Assembly: GCA_021773835.1 (NCBI GenBank)
Contig: JAJFJQ010000059.1
Coordinates: 1 to 64,000 of the forward strand
DNA: 64,000 nt
Reading direction: 5' to 3'
Origin: Gammaproteobacteria bacterium
GTDB lineage: Bacteria; Pseudomonadota; Gammaproteobacteria; Ga0077536
Positions 16,954 through 25,950 of this stretch are shown here, piece after piece. How positions within the stretch are numbered: position 1 is the stretch's first letter; every line of letters begins with the position of its first letter. The translations under genes were made by a program, and so were the position numbers. The notes beneath the pieces are model-generated. The model searched no databases, had not been told where the DNA came from, and saw only the letters and a program-made list of their open reading frames with translations.

Positions 16954-17546
16954 CGACCCGAGGCATAGTCGTCCGGCAACGGCTGCGCGCTGATCCCGGG
17001 AATACTTGGCAGGGTTCCGTTGCCACTGCCGACGACGACTTGCCCTTTCAGACCCTGTTCCATGTGTTGTGCAATATCGCAGTGCGCGAGATAGGTCCGA
17101 TCGTCACTAGGCACGATAAATGTGCCGCTCTTGCGCTTCTCCCCACTCACCTCAAGATGGAACATGCCCTGCGGATACAGGTAACGAGGAAGTCCGTGCA
17201 CCATCCATTGATGGCGCACTTGATCCTCGTTAATAAGGGTTACAGTTACGCGTGCGCACGGTGGTACCACCCATTCATGCTGGTTATAGCCAAACGTTAA
17301 TCCGCGGCGAGCATAGTCGCGACCGACACGAACCTCGAACTCGAGGTCGGCGGATACCTCAGTACAATCTTTTGGCAGAACGTCTGCATTGGCGTTCATT
17401 ACCATGCCGTCACGATCCAGCACCATTGAGTGATCATGATGGGCGTGATGATGATGTTGTTCTTGAGCCGTTACGACATGGATGGACGCAGCCGTTGCAA
17501 CAAACACCGCGGCGAACGCCACCGAAATCCGCCGGCCACCGGTCAT
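16950..17546 (-). CDS. Exported cupredoxin-domain protein with a His-rich N-terminus
   Basis: A 198-residue copper protein. The ATG at 17546 overlaps the TGA of the multicopper oxidase (ATGA), so the two are translationally coupled. A signal peptide ends near VVTAQ and is followed by a histidine-rich stretch (HHHHAHHDHS) likely to bind copper. The C-terminal half is a cupredoxin: QVRHQWMVHGLP supplies one histidine, and TYLAHCDIAQHMEQGLKG supplies the Cys and second His of a type 1 copper site. It could pass electrons to or from the oxidase, or deliver copper to it. It is convergent and overlapping at its 3' end with the acyl-CoA ligase gene. Confidence 0.8.
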   Translation of the reverse strand: MTGGRRISVAFAAVFVATAASIHVVTAQEQHHHHAHHDHSMVLDRDGMVMNANADVLPKDCTEVSADLEFEVRVGRDYARRGLTFGYNQHEWVVPPCARVTVTLINEDQVRHQWMVHGLPRYLYPQGMFHLEVSGEKRKSGTFIVPSDDRTYLAHCDIAQHMEQGLKGQVVVGSGNGTLPSIPGISAQPLPDDYASGR

Positions 17547-19354
17547 CGTGCCCGCCACCGACGCAACGGTACGATTATGAGCAACCACATCAAGGCCAAT
17601 ATCCCAATCCAGAAGTACCACAAGTTGGTTGCGCCAAACGCTCGCTGCTCAGGATCCGCCAGATCGTGCCCTGCCATGCCACTAAATACCGGCAATTCAC
17701 CGGCGTAGTACGCCGAAGAAAAAAACGGCGCGAGACTTTGCAGTCCGCCAACCGCCAACGGTAGTCCACGCGGGCCGAGATATTTTTCGTAGGCCACCAG
17801 ACTAACGTCACCCCCAGGACCAATCCCGTTCGAGGTCACCGCTTGTTCACGATGATCGTGCAATAACCAAGCGCCGGCACCATAGGCGTTAAGGCCATCG
17901 TTGACCGTATTCAATTCGAGATCAACGCGCTGCGCACTGGCGATCCAAAAGACATCCCGCTGAATTTCTTGGCCGGGCGAAAGTGGTACGCCATCACGAT
18001 GGGTCAAACGTGGCTTGTGACCGTGAAAGTGCAGCGCAAGCCCCTCGCTGCCGCCATTGAGAATACGAATGCGATTGCGCTGCTGTGGATTCACCACGAC
18101 CATCGCTTCACGCAATGTGTATGGGAACGACCTTCCATTGAGCACAAAATAGTCGGCACTGCGCTTGGTGATGTTATAGCCACGGTGAATTGACCGCGAG
18201 ACCAGGCGCGGATCATTAAAACGCTGGATCCGATTGTTCAGCGTTGAATCGATCTCCAGATAATGGAGATCAAATTCGCGATCGTATTGCTCGCGCACGG
18301 CAACCGATGGTGATCGCACCCGGCCCGCCCCAATGTTAAACGTTTGGACCCAATTGTTCGGACGATTTTCCTCGACGACCAACATACCCTGCAATCCCAT
18401 CAGGATGTGCGAATGGGGCTGGACGTGGCAATGGTAAAAGGTAGTGCCCGCATGGCGCGGTTGCAGCTGATAGGCGCGTGCCTTGCCAGGCATGATCGGA
18501 TGCTCACTGAACACCGGCACGCCGTCGTTGCCTTTACCGTCAGATGTCTTGAAGGGGTGATCCAAACCATGGAAATGAATCGTATGCGGCAGGTAGTGCG
18601 AATTTTCGAGGGTAATGCGAACCTCATCGCCCTGTTCGATGCGAATCACAGGCGCCGGTAGACGCACTATTCGATTCGCAACCAACGATTCGAAGTTAAT
18701 CGTCGTCATACCTCGTGTCTTCGGCGCGAACACCCAAAATCCTGGCGTGATACCGGGCCCAATCTCAAATTGAGGCACCACTTCGGAGCCATCCGGTGAC
18801 TTACCATTTAGCTCCATCACTTCGAGCCGAATGTCGATCACGTCCGGATCGCCGTCGCCATCTCGATCATCGCCTTTTTCGACCGCATCGGGAGCGAACA
18901 ATGATTGCATTAAGGTTGCCTCGGTGACGTTATTGGCGCCGCGCACCGACACCGCAATATCCCAGGGGTTATCCGGAGCGCAGTCGCTCACCGCTTCAAT
19001 TTCAACCCCATCAATACGATGAGCCGTGCGCCAAGTATCAAAGTCCGGCGAACAGATTTCATCAATGTCGAGTTCAGCAACCGACACAGTGCGACTTGGC
19101 GGCGCTTCTGTGTATTTCGAGCCGCCCATCCAGCTGTTTCTATATGCCGCCCACTCGGCGGAAAGGTAAGCTGGCGGGATATTCCAGAGCGTCAGTGCAA
19201 ATGCAGCGAGCACACCGATAAGGTAGGCAAACCTCACCGCCGAGGTGCCACTAGCTGATGAATTCTCGGTGACACTACCAGCAACGTTGGGCCGAACACG
19301 ATCGACAAGATAATTTCTCGTCGCGAGACCGGATCTGTTCAACGGCCACTGCAT
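17543..19354 (-). CDS. Membrane-anchored multicopper oxidase with the type 1 site in the first copper domain
   Basis: A 603-residue oxidase with hydrophobic segments near both ends (about 41-60 and 579-596). Residues 163-171 form an acidic calcium-loop-like stretch (DRDGDGDPD). Copper motifs: HFHG at 260-263; FYHCHVQPHSHILMG at 306-320, the HCHx3Hx4M pattern of a type 1 site; HFHGH at 442-446; and HDH at 499-501. In three-domain laccases the HCH motif is at the C-terminus. Here it sits in the first copper-binding domain and the last motif has no cysteine, as in two-domain oxidases of type C. It is the first gene of a coupled pair with the cupredoxin. Substrates could be metal ions or reduced sulfur or nitrogen compounds. 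Confidence 0.85.
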   Translation of the reverse strand: MQWPLNRSGLATRNYLVDRVRPNVAGSVTENSSASGTSAVRFAYLIGVLAAFALTLWNIPPAYLSAEWAAYRNSWMGGSKYTEAPPSRTVSVAELDIDEICSPDFDTWRTAHRIDGVEIEAVSDCAPDNPWDIAVSVRGANNVTEATLMQSLFAPDAVEKGDDRDGDGDPDVIDIRLEVMELNGKSPDGSEVVPQFEIGPGITPGFWVFAPKTRGMTTINFESLVANRIVRLPAPVIRIEQGDEVRITLENSHYLPHTIHFHGLDHPFKTSDGKGNDGVPVFSEHPIMPGKARAYQLQPRHAGTTFYHCHVQPHSHILMGLQGMLVVEENRPNNWVQTFNIGAGRVRSPSVAVREQYDREFDLHYLEIDSTLNNRIQRFNDPRLVSRSIHRGYNITKRSADYFVLNGRSFPYTLREAMVVVNPQQRNRIRILNGGSEGLALHFHGHKPRLTHRDGVPLSPGQEIQRDVFWIASAQRVDLELNTVNDGLNAYGAGAWLLHDHREQAVTSNGIGPGGDVSLVAYEKYLGPRGLPLAVGGLQSLAPFFSSAYYAGELPVFSGMAGHDLADPEQRAFGATNLWYFWIGILALMWLLIIVPLRRWRAR

Positions 19355-19645
19355 CCGCGCAACCAGCGACCACAGCCGATCCCATTTGCGTCCTCCTTAA
19401 TCCAGTTTCGAATCTGTCGCGATAATGATAGAGTCCTCATTAATTGATTACAAGCTACTGAAAATTAAGCGAGATCCTAAGCGCTGGCGCGAATTTATTT
19501 GGGTGAGGTTTGCGCCTATCGCGGGCTGTAGCGGCCCATTAGGTGATAGCTCGCCTTGCAATCGCTAGCGGTCATTAGTCATCGAAATTCAATTGACCGC
19601 AGCACAGTCAAATAGCACCCCGATTAGATCACGGTCCGCTTCGCT
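19355..19645. other. Divergent intergenic region, oxidase and czcD-like genes
   Basis: This 291-base stretch separates the divergent oxidase and cation efflux genes and must hold both promoters. It is A/T-rich around 19430-19470. I see no clear CueR/ZntR-type 19-bp spacer promoter, strong dyad or gene in it. Confidence 0.5.
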
Positions 19646-20551
19646 ATGAATCATGACCATTCGCATCACCACCTAACGCCGAACGACACGGATAGCGAAC
19701 GACGGCTGTTCGGTGCGATGCTTTTGACCGGCAGTTTCATGCTCGCCGAGCTAGCGGGAGGCCTGCTCTCGGGGTCACTGGCCTTGCTAGCCGACGCAGG
19801 CCATATGTTTGGTGATTTTGTGGCATTAGCGCTGGCGTGGGCAGCTTTTCGAGTTGGATCACGGTCACCCGATTTGCGCCGCAGCTTCGGCTACCATCGG
19901 TTTCAAGTGTTGGCGGCATTCGTCAACGGCATCGCGCTGCTCGTTATCGCCGTGTGGATCGTCTTCACTGCACTCACCCGGTTCGTTGAACCTCACAGCG
20001 TTGCGGCGGGCCCAATGCTTGTCATTGCGAGCCTTGGGCTCATTGTCAATCTCGTTGTATTCCGCATGCTCACCGCGGCAGGTCATGCTAATTTAAACCT
20101 GCGCGGCGCGGCGCTTCACGTTCTTGGCGATCTCCTAGGATCATTAGCCGCGATTGGCGCGGCGTTGATAATCATGATAACCGGCTGGATGCAGGCCGAC
20201 CCCCTATTGTCGATCATTGCGGCGGCGCTAATCGTTCGTGCGGGCTACGTGGTTGTCCGGCAATCCGGACATATTTTGCTGGAAGGGACACCGGAGGAAG
20301 TCGATCCAGATCAGGTCAGCTCGCAACTGATGGCTCAGATCCCCGAAGTCTTAGATATCCATCATGTCCACATTTGGTCTCTTACCGATGAACGCCCAGT
20401 TCTTACCTTGCATGCCCGGATCGCGGAGAACGTAGAACACGATCGTATAATGAATGAAATCCACCGCGCCTTGGAATCACTGTTTGGCGTGTCACACGCA
20501 ACCGTGCAGCTAGAGTACGGACCGTGCACCGACGAAAATAAGCCGGCTTAG
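19646..20551 (+). CDS. Cation diffusion facilitator, CzcD/ZitB type
   Basis: A 301-residue CDF transporter with six membrane segments. The N-terminus is His-rich (MNHDHSHHHL). The transport-site residues are the His/Asp pairs LLADAGHMFGD in segment 2 (about residue 49-57) and LHVLGDLLGS in segment 5, the H-D-H-D arrangement of zinc-selective members. The cytoplasmic C-terminal domain contains DIHHVHIWSLTDERPVLTLHARI, the CDF dimerisation and metal-sensing fold. It exports Zn2+ and possibly Co2+ or Cd2+ in exchange for protons. It is divergent from the copper oxidase and convergent with a second CDF gene. Confidence 0.9.
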   Translation: MNHDHSHHHLTPNDTDSERRLFGAMLLTGSFMLAELAGGLLSGSLALLADAGHMFGDFVALALAWAAFRVGSRSPDLRRSFGYHRFQVLAAFVNGIALLVIAVWIVFTALTRFVEPHSVAAGPMLVIASLGLIVNLVVFRMLTAAGHANLNLRGAALHVLGDLLGSLAAIGAALIIMITGWMQADPLLSIIAAALIVRAGYVVVRQSGHILLEGTPEEVDPDQVSSQLMAQIPEVLDIHHVHIWSLTDERPVLTLHARIAENVEHDRIMNEIHRALESLFGVSHATVQLEYGPCTDENKPA

Positions 20552-20582
20552 CGCCACTGACCCAACCCCTGCGTAGCCGGAC

Positions 20583-21470
20583 TTACTGGTGCGGTTCAAC
20601 GTGGATTGAAATATCCTGGACGTCGAACTCTCGTTCGATCAACGACTCGATCTGATCGGCAATTTCATGCGACTCTACAATCAACAGGGCGGGATCGACG
20701 GTAATGACCATATCCACAGCGCGGTTTTGACCCAGCCAACGCGACCGGATCGTCCTAACCGATTCGACGCCCCTGACACTCATCACCGCTGTTGTAAGCT
20801 CGCGCGGATCTATTGCAAATTCATCGACCAAACCTGGTAAAGCCCGCTTAAATAGGCCGAATGCCAGATACAGGACTAAACAAGCCACCCCAAGAGCACA
20901 CAAGGTATCAAGCCAAACATACCCTCGGCTCGATAGTTGCCACCCAATGATGACGACCAAGGTCGTCATCACATCTGAAAACGTATGACTAGCGTCCGCG
21001 ATGAGAATATCGGATTTCAGGCGCATAGCCCAACGACGCTCCCATAAGGCGAGTACGATATTTGCGAGCAGTACAACACCCATTAAGGTCAGCCCCCAGA
21101 TGCTGCTTTCAATCTCCGGCGATCCTCGTTGCAGGGCGCGTAGAATTAGCTCGAAGCCTAGCACTGTTAACAAGCCGGCAAGACCAAACACGGCCAGCGT
21201 TTCAAATTTCCGGTGACCGTAGGGATGTTCCCGGTCGGCTGGTTCGTTCGCCAGCCGGATCACAAACCAGGCAACGACGTTGTTGGCCACATCACTCAAA
21301 GAATGGACAGCATCACCCAGGACTGCCAACGAGCCGGTGGTGAGGCCAACGACCAACTTCAGCACCAATACGAATAGGTTTGCCAGGCCTTCAATAAAGA
21401 TAACGCGTTGGACCGCGTAGTGATTATCTTTGCGCGACGTTGCAGATCCGTCCATCGTGTGTTGCAACAT
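20583..21470 (-). CDS. Cation diffusion facilitator, FieF-like
   Basis: A 295-residue CDF transporter of a different subgroup: segment 2 reads LAVLGDAVHSLSDVANN and segment 5 IADASHTFSDVMTT, giving the D-x3-H/D or H-x3-D sites found in FieF-like Fe/Zn exporters. The C-terminal domain has VRTIRSRWLGQNRAVDMVITVD and ends with a short His-containing tail. Its stop is 31 bases from the stop of the CzcD-like gene, so the two converge. Different metal-site residues suggest the two pumps handle different metals. Confidence 0.88.
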   Translation of the reverse strand: MLQHTMDGSATSRKDNHYAVQRVIFIEGLANLFVLVLKLVVGLTTGSLAVLGDAVHSLSDVANNVVAWFVIRLANEPADREHPYGHRKFETLAVFGLAGLLTVLGFELILRALQRGSPEIESSIWGLTLMGVVLLANIVLALWERRWAMRLKSDILIADASHTFSDVMTTLVVIIGWQLSSRGYVWLDTLCALGVACLVLYLAFGLFKRALPGLVDEFAIDPRELTTAVMSVRGVESVRTIRSRWLGQNRAVDMVITVDPALLIVESHEIADQIESLIEREFDVQDISIHVEPHQ

Positions 21471-21638
21471 AATAGTGCTGGAACCCAGCGCTCACGATTA
21501 CACTTAGGCTTGCTGGGGTCAAGGTGGTGCGCTTGATGCGGAACCTATTGGGAAGGCGAGCGTGTATTGGACGTCGTGGCCAGGAGCTACAGGCGCTATG
21601 ATACTGTATCCCGACAACAACTACGGAGAATAGGTGTT

Positions 21639-22109
21639 ATGTCTAGTAATATTTCCAAAATACTACTTGCCACTGACGGTTCCGAAGGCGCACTACATGC
21701 CGCTAAGTTCACCGCGACCATCGCCCGTTCTCTCAACGCCAAGGTCATCGTTTTAACCGTCCATGACGACGATGTCTTAATGCTTAACGCAATGGGACCC
21801 GCGGTGTGGCCGGCGGCCGTACCCGATGCGTCGCTGAACGTCGAAGAGATTAAGGCGGCGACCGAGAGCAAAGCGGTTGAGACAACCTTGGCAGATACAA
21901 AATCCGCGTTGGGCGATCTTGAGGACATCGAAACCGATCAGATATGGGGCCATACTGCGGAAGCCATCTGCGACTACGCTGGGGACAATGCGGTTGACCT
22001 GATCGTGATCGGTTCGCGCGGACGCTCGGTATTCGCGCGGCTCCTATTGGGTAGCGTTAGCACCCAAGTTGCCCATCACTCACCGTGCCCGGTCACTATC
22101 GTCCACTGA
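21639..22109 (+). CDS. Universal stress protein (UspA family)
   Basis: A single-domain, 156-residue UspA protein from ATG 21639, with a GGAG about ten bases upstream. An in-frame extension to 21567 lacks a site. It starts SNISKILLATDGSEGALHAA and carries the ATP-binding signature GSRGRSVFARLLLGSVSTQ near residue 126-144, so it is probably of the nucleotide-binding type. USPs respond to growth arrest and oxidative or metal stress. It stands alone between the metal pumps and the PrsT-like gene. Confidence 0.88.
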   Translation: MSSNISKILLATDGSEGALHAAKFTATIARSLNAKVIVLTVHDDDVLMLNAMGPAVWPAAVPDASLNVEEIKAATESKAVETTLADTKSALGDLEDIETDQIWGHTAEAICDYAGDNAVDLIVIGSRGRSVFARLLLGSVSTQVAHHSPCPVTIVH

Positions 22110-22196
22110 CGATTTTCGGCGCCGCATCGCGCGCAATTATTTGATCCATCGACGAGCCTAGCGTGCGTGCTCAATGCCAGGTGGTGTCTGATAGTT

Positions 22197-24977
22197 TTAA
22201 TTTAGGCGACCACCTAATTTTTCAATCAGTAGTTTCGCGTCTGCTCTGCTTGAAAAATCACGCTCGCTCGCTAGCGCCGCGTCGAGCTCGCGCCGTGCTG
22301 CATCAGTCCGATCCAGACGCAGCAAGGCCAATGCAATGTGGTAGCGAATTTCCTGATTCGTTGACTGACGCGTATAGGCATCACGTAATACGTCAAGCCC
22401 TCGCTCGGGCTCACCAGTTTCAGCCAATATCCAGCCATAAGTGTCAAGAAATCTCGGTTCGTCGGGCGCGATCTCTACGGCCCGTTCCGCAAAGCCAAGG
22501 GCCCGCTCGTCACCGAGTTTTTGCGTAACGAATGCAAGGTTATTGAGCAACTGGGGATCGGCCTTCGCACGTTTCAGGATCCCTTCATAAACCAGCTGCG
22601 CTGGACGGTATTGTCCGACGGCGATTAATTTCTCAGCAAGGCTATGCCTCGAATCGAGATCGTCTGGATGTAGCAGGATCCAAACTCGGATCGTTTTGAG
22701 CGCCGCGTCGATGTCGCCGTGCTCGACTTGCGCCTCAAACAAATGACGTACGGTAGTGCGGGTTGGCGTAGCTTCGTATGCGAGTTGATACGCGGTGATC
22801 GCGGCATCCAAATTCGCCTCCGCTCGATACAAGTCGCCTGCAGCAAGGTGCGTTTCACTTCTTTGTGGATAAGCCGCCTGAACCTCCACTAGCGCCGCCT
22901 TAGCGGCGTCCATTCGCCCAAGTGTATGCAGCACCTTGACCCGAAGCGCCAGCGCGCGCAGGTGTCGCGGATTCCCCTTGAGCGCTTTAGTAATTGCCCA
23001 TTGCGCGTCACTCGTATTTCCGAGTGAAAGTTGTTCGCGAGCAATTTCAAATAACTGGTCGGCGTTGAATCCTGCACTCTCTCCCGCACGTCGCAGCTGC
23101 AATCGCGCATTCTCGAAATCGCCCATCGCACGGTAGATCCGAGTTATCCCTAGCTGAACCTCTGGGTTATTAGGCAGATCTTCTAAGACTTCATAAATAT
23201 CCGCTTTTACTTCGTCAAATTCGCGGCGGGCGAGCCGTACCCATAGATACGCAATGCGCGCTTTCGCATTAAGCGGCTCGCGCTCAAGCAAGGTTCGCAG
23301 CAACGGCGCTGCGCCGCCGATATCATTTTTCCCGATCAATGTTTCGGCGAGTTCAATTAAGCCTTCGTCGGAATCCGGTGCGAGCTTAACGGCACTCCGA
23401 TAATATTCGATGGCGGTAAGTGGCTCATCCATGCGTCGTGCCAAGCGTGCTCGATTCAATCGTGCGAGAACGTCGGCGGGATCTAGTTTTTCGGCCTCGA
23501 TAAAGCATGCTTTTGCATCACGATAGCGCCCCGCCTCCATTAGCACAGCACCCAAAAGATTCTGCATCGAGGCGTTATCCGGATCGGCCTTAGCGAGGCT
23601 TCTGGCCAAGGTCAGTGCATCCAATACGCGGCCGACTGAAACATACATTCGGACCAACTCCGTCTTTGCGTTGAGAAATTCGGGATCCGTTTGAATTAGT
23701 TTTTCAGTTATCGAAATCGCGTCCGTCGAATTGCCGACTTCGAAACGGGTTAGCGCCAGTCCTAGCGTGAAACGTGGGTGCTTAGGCACTATTTCCAGTG
23801 CACGTTCGTAAACTTTTATCGCTCGATTGAAGTCCCCACCGATGCGCAAGGCCTCGGCGAGTAAAGACAAGGTCGCCGGATGCGCCGGTAATTCTTCACC
23901 CTGTCCAGGTTGTAGCGTCCGAACAACGCGCTCCCAATCGCCCGACGCGAGATACGTCGCGGCAAGATAGCGAGTCGCACCACTGTGTTTGGGGAATCGA
24001 GCAAGAAAAGTCGTGAAATTCTCGACCGCTTGCTCATATTCGGCCGCCAAGAAGTTCACGATGCCAAATAATAAATCGGTTTGCGGCAGCTTCTCCCGAT
24101 GTTCCGTACTGAGTTCGCTCAAGCGGCTTGCGGTCTCTTCCAGGAGTGAGCGGGCACGTGCGTGCTGATCGTTGCTCACATATAGCCAGCTTTGCAGGTA
24201 AAGTCCCTCGAGATCGGCCGGATTCGCCTCACGCAAGGTTTTAATATCAGCAGCAGCCGCAGATTGATCCCCCAAATCTAGTAACAACGCGGCGCGTGCA
24301 CCGAGTACTTTCGTTGAGTCTGGATCAAGTTCAAGCGCACGGTCGAGCGCCTCGCGTGCAAGCTTATGTTCTGCACGATCACGGTGGACCATCCCTTTCA
24401 GTGTCCAAGCGCTAACGGAGTCTGCGTCGGCCTCCATTGCGGCAGCAATTTTTTTATCCGCCACCGCCCGGCGGCCTCTTGCCAGGGCTACGCGCGCCTC
24501 ACCAATCAAAGGGCGCGCGTCAGAGCGCAATCGGTCGCGTGCGTCAGCATAGCTCCGGGCCGCGTAACCGAGATCTCCGAGCAGCAATGCAGCGTCGCCA
24601 TGTAACAACAGGATCTCTCCGTCGACGGCAGTGTCCGTCCCGGGCGGGATCACTTTGGTCAGCACAGAATTTGGTTCGAGAAGTTGCAAATAGATCTGGC
24701 CAAGCGAGGGTAAGATCAAATTTCGGTCCCCGCCGAGGTCGAGTCCTTTTTCGAGTTCGGCGGCGGCGTCACGGGGTTTATCCTGCTCAAGCAGAACAAC
24801 CCCGAGCAGCACTCGCGCGGTGACGTTGTCAGGAGATTCCTGCAAGGCATTACGCAGTTCAATCTCAGCCGCCGGTAGTTGCCCAGCCGCATGCAGCTCC
24901 AGCGCCGCCTCATAGGAATTTCCAAATGCCGCGCCAGTCGCGAACACCAAAAACAAAACGATGACCTTTCGCGACAC
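22197..24977 (-). CDS. PrsT-like TPR-repeat protein of the PEP-CTERM/exopolysaccharide system
   Basis: A very large TPR protein, 926 residues from a GTG at 24977; the frame stays open to 25124 but without a good start. It begins with a signal peptide (MSRKVIVLFLVFATGAAFG) and then consists of about 20 consecutive TPR-like helical pairs, for example YEAALELHAAGQLPAAEIEL near the start and GWILAETGEPERGLDVL near the end. This length and architecture match PrsT, the exported TPR protein associated with PEP-CTERM and exopolysaccharide loci. There is no lipobox cysteine. A PEP-CTERM protein gene starts divergently 310 bases away, which supports the assignment. The start codon is uncertain. Confidence 0.7.
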   Translation of the reverse strand: MSRKVIVLFLVFATGAAFGNSYEAALELHAAGQLPAAEIELRNALQESPDNVTARVLLGVVLLEQDKPRDAAAELEKGLDLGGDRNLILPSLGQIYLQLLEPNSVLTKVIPPGTDTAVDGEILLLHGDAALLLGDLGYAARSYADARDRLRSDARPLIGEARVALARGRRAVADKKIAAAMEADADSVSAWTLKGMVHRDRAEHKLAREALDRALELDPDSTKVLGARAALLLDLGDQSAAAADIKTLREANPADLEGLYLQSWLYVSNDQHARARSLLEETASRLSELSTEHREKLPQTDLLFGIVNFLAAEYEQAVENFTTFLARFPKHSGATRYLAATYLASGDWERVVRTLQPGQGEELPAHPATLSLLAEALRIGGDFNRAIKVYERALEIVPKHPRFTLGLALTRFEVGNSTDAISITEKLIQTDPEFLNAKTELVRMYVSVGRVLDALTLARSLAKADPDNASMQNLLGAVLMEAGRYRDAKACFIEAEKLDPADVLARLNRARLARRMDEPLTAIEYYRSAVKLAPDSDEGLIELAETLIGKNDIGGAAPLLRTLLEREPLNAKARIAYLWVRLARREFDEVKADIYEVLEDLPNNPEVQLGITRIYRAMGDFENARLQLRRAGESAGFNADQLFEIAREQLSLGNTSDAQWAITKALKGNPRHLRALALRVKVLHTLGRMDAAKAALVEVQAAYPQRSETHLAAGDLYRAEANLDAAITAYQLAYEATPTRTTVRHLFEAQVEHGDIDAALKTIRVWILLHPDDLDSRHSLAEKLIAVGQYRPAQLVYEGILKRAKADPQLLNNLAFVTQKLGDERALGFAERAVEIAPDEPRFLDTYGWILAETGEPERGLDVLRDAYTRQSTNQEIRYHIALALLRLDRTDAARRELDAALASERDFSSRADAKLLIEKLGGRLN

Positions 24978-25287
24978 GGGAATTTTACCGATTGCGAGTT
25001 CCAAAAACCGATGCAATTGAGGTGAAATAGAATCCAAGTTCACGGGCGAATGCTGCGCCAGTGCGAAGTCGGATTCAAGATCAACACAGACCCAATGCTC
25101 AATAGTTGGCTTTCGCCCCGGCAAAATCGACGCTATATGCTGGAAATCAACGGCGTTTTCTCCGATGTAAACGTTTGTTTCACATCGTTAACAAGAGAAG
25201 GCGTTAACGTTTTGAAAGGATTATACTTAGACCGTACACGCTTTAGGACTCCAAGCATTGAATAACGCTGTACATGGTGGCATCGAA

Positions 25288-25908
25288 ATGATCAACAAAT
25301 GTGTGAGCTTGCGAGCCCTATTGGTCGCCGTTGCCAACGTGGCCTTAATGGTAGGCACCGTTTCTGCGGACGTCGTGCCCCGCGGTAGCGCTCCAGGTCC
25401 CGGCGCATCCGACGGCCGGTCGGATTTCACCGTTGCCCTAGACCTTAGTGGTTACCGCAACGCAGCAGTGGCATTCAATTTTGCAAGCCTAATGAGTCAA
25501 AACCCCGATGCGTTTACGTTGCGGTCTGCGACCGGTATGTCGTACGTGGACGGATTCCGACTGCTCTCACCGGTCCGTTCGCGTCGCGGTCGCGCCAGAC
25601 CGTCCCGAACCGGGCGTTTCGAATATGGCGACGGCGGTCGTAGCTACGCGATGGCGATGTTCAATCTCGCGGCCTTCGACGGACAATCCGTCATCCTGAA
25701 CGTCAGCCTCGAAGATCACACCGTCGCTAGCCGCAGAGGTATGGTCAACCTCGATAACCTACGTATTTCTGTTACCTCGGCTAGCCCCGTGGTTGCGGCA
25801 GCGTCAATTCCCGAACCAACGACGTTCACGCTGTGCGCGGCCGGTCTGTTGGGGATGTTCGGCGCGGCGAGATGGCAGCGAACACGATTGTTATTTTTGC
25901 CTAGTTAA
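25288..25908 (+). CDS. PEP-CTERM sorting-domain protein
   Basis: A 206-residue exported protein from ATG 25288; a TTG at 25258 is an alternative. An N-terminal signal peptide (ending near VSADV) precedes a beta-rich body with an unusual arginine-rich patch (RSRRGRARPSRTGRF, about 94-108). The C-terminus is a PEP-CTERM tripartite signal: PEPTTFTLCAAGLLGMF, a hydrophobic segment, then a basic end ARWQRTR. Such proteins are cleaved by exosortase and anchored or released at the cell surface, often in biofilm matrix. It is divergent from the PrsT-like gene and convergent with the gene at 25951. No recognisable domain in the body. Confidence 0.8.
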   Translation: MINKCVSLRALLVAVANVALMVGTVSADVVPRGSAPGPGASDGRSDFTVALDLSGYRNAAVAFNFASLMSQNPDAFTLRSATGMSYVDGFRLLSPVRSRRGRARPSRTGRFEYGDGGRSYAMAMFNLAAFDGQSVILNVSLEDHTVASRRGMVNLDNLRISVTSASPVVAAASIPEPTTFTLCAAGLLGMFGAARWQRTRLLFLPS

Positions 25909-25950
25909 TCGCCTCGCGCTCCAACTCAACGTATAGATCGCCGCCGCGCT

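Noticed and set aside
16950-17621. Upstream start for the cupredoxin gene at 17621
   Set aside because: It would overlap the oxidase gene by 79 bases and place 25 non-signal residues before a good signal peptide; the ATGA overlap at 17543-17546 is more convincing.
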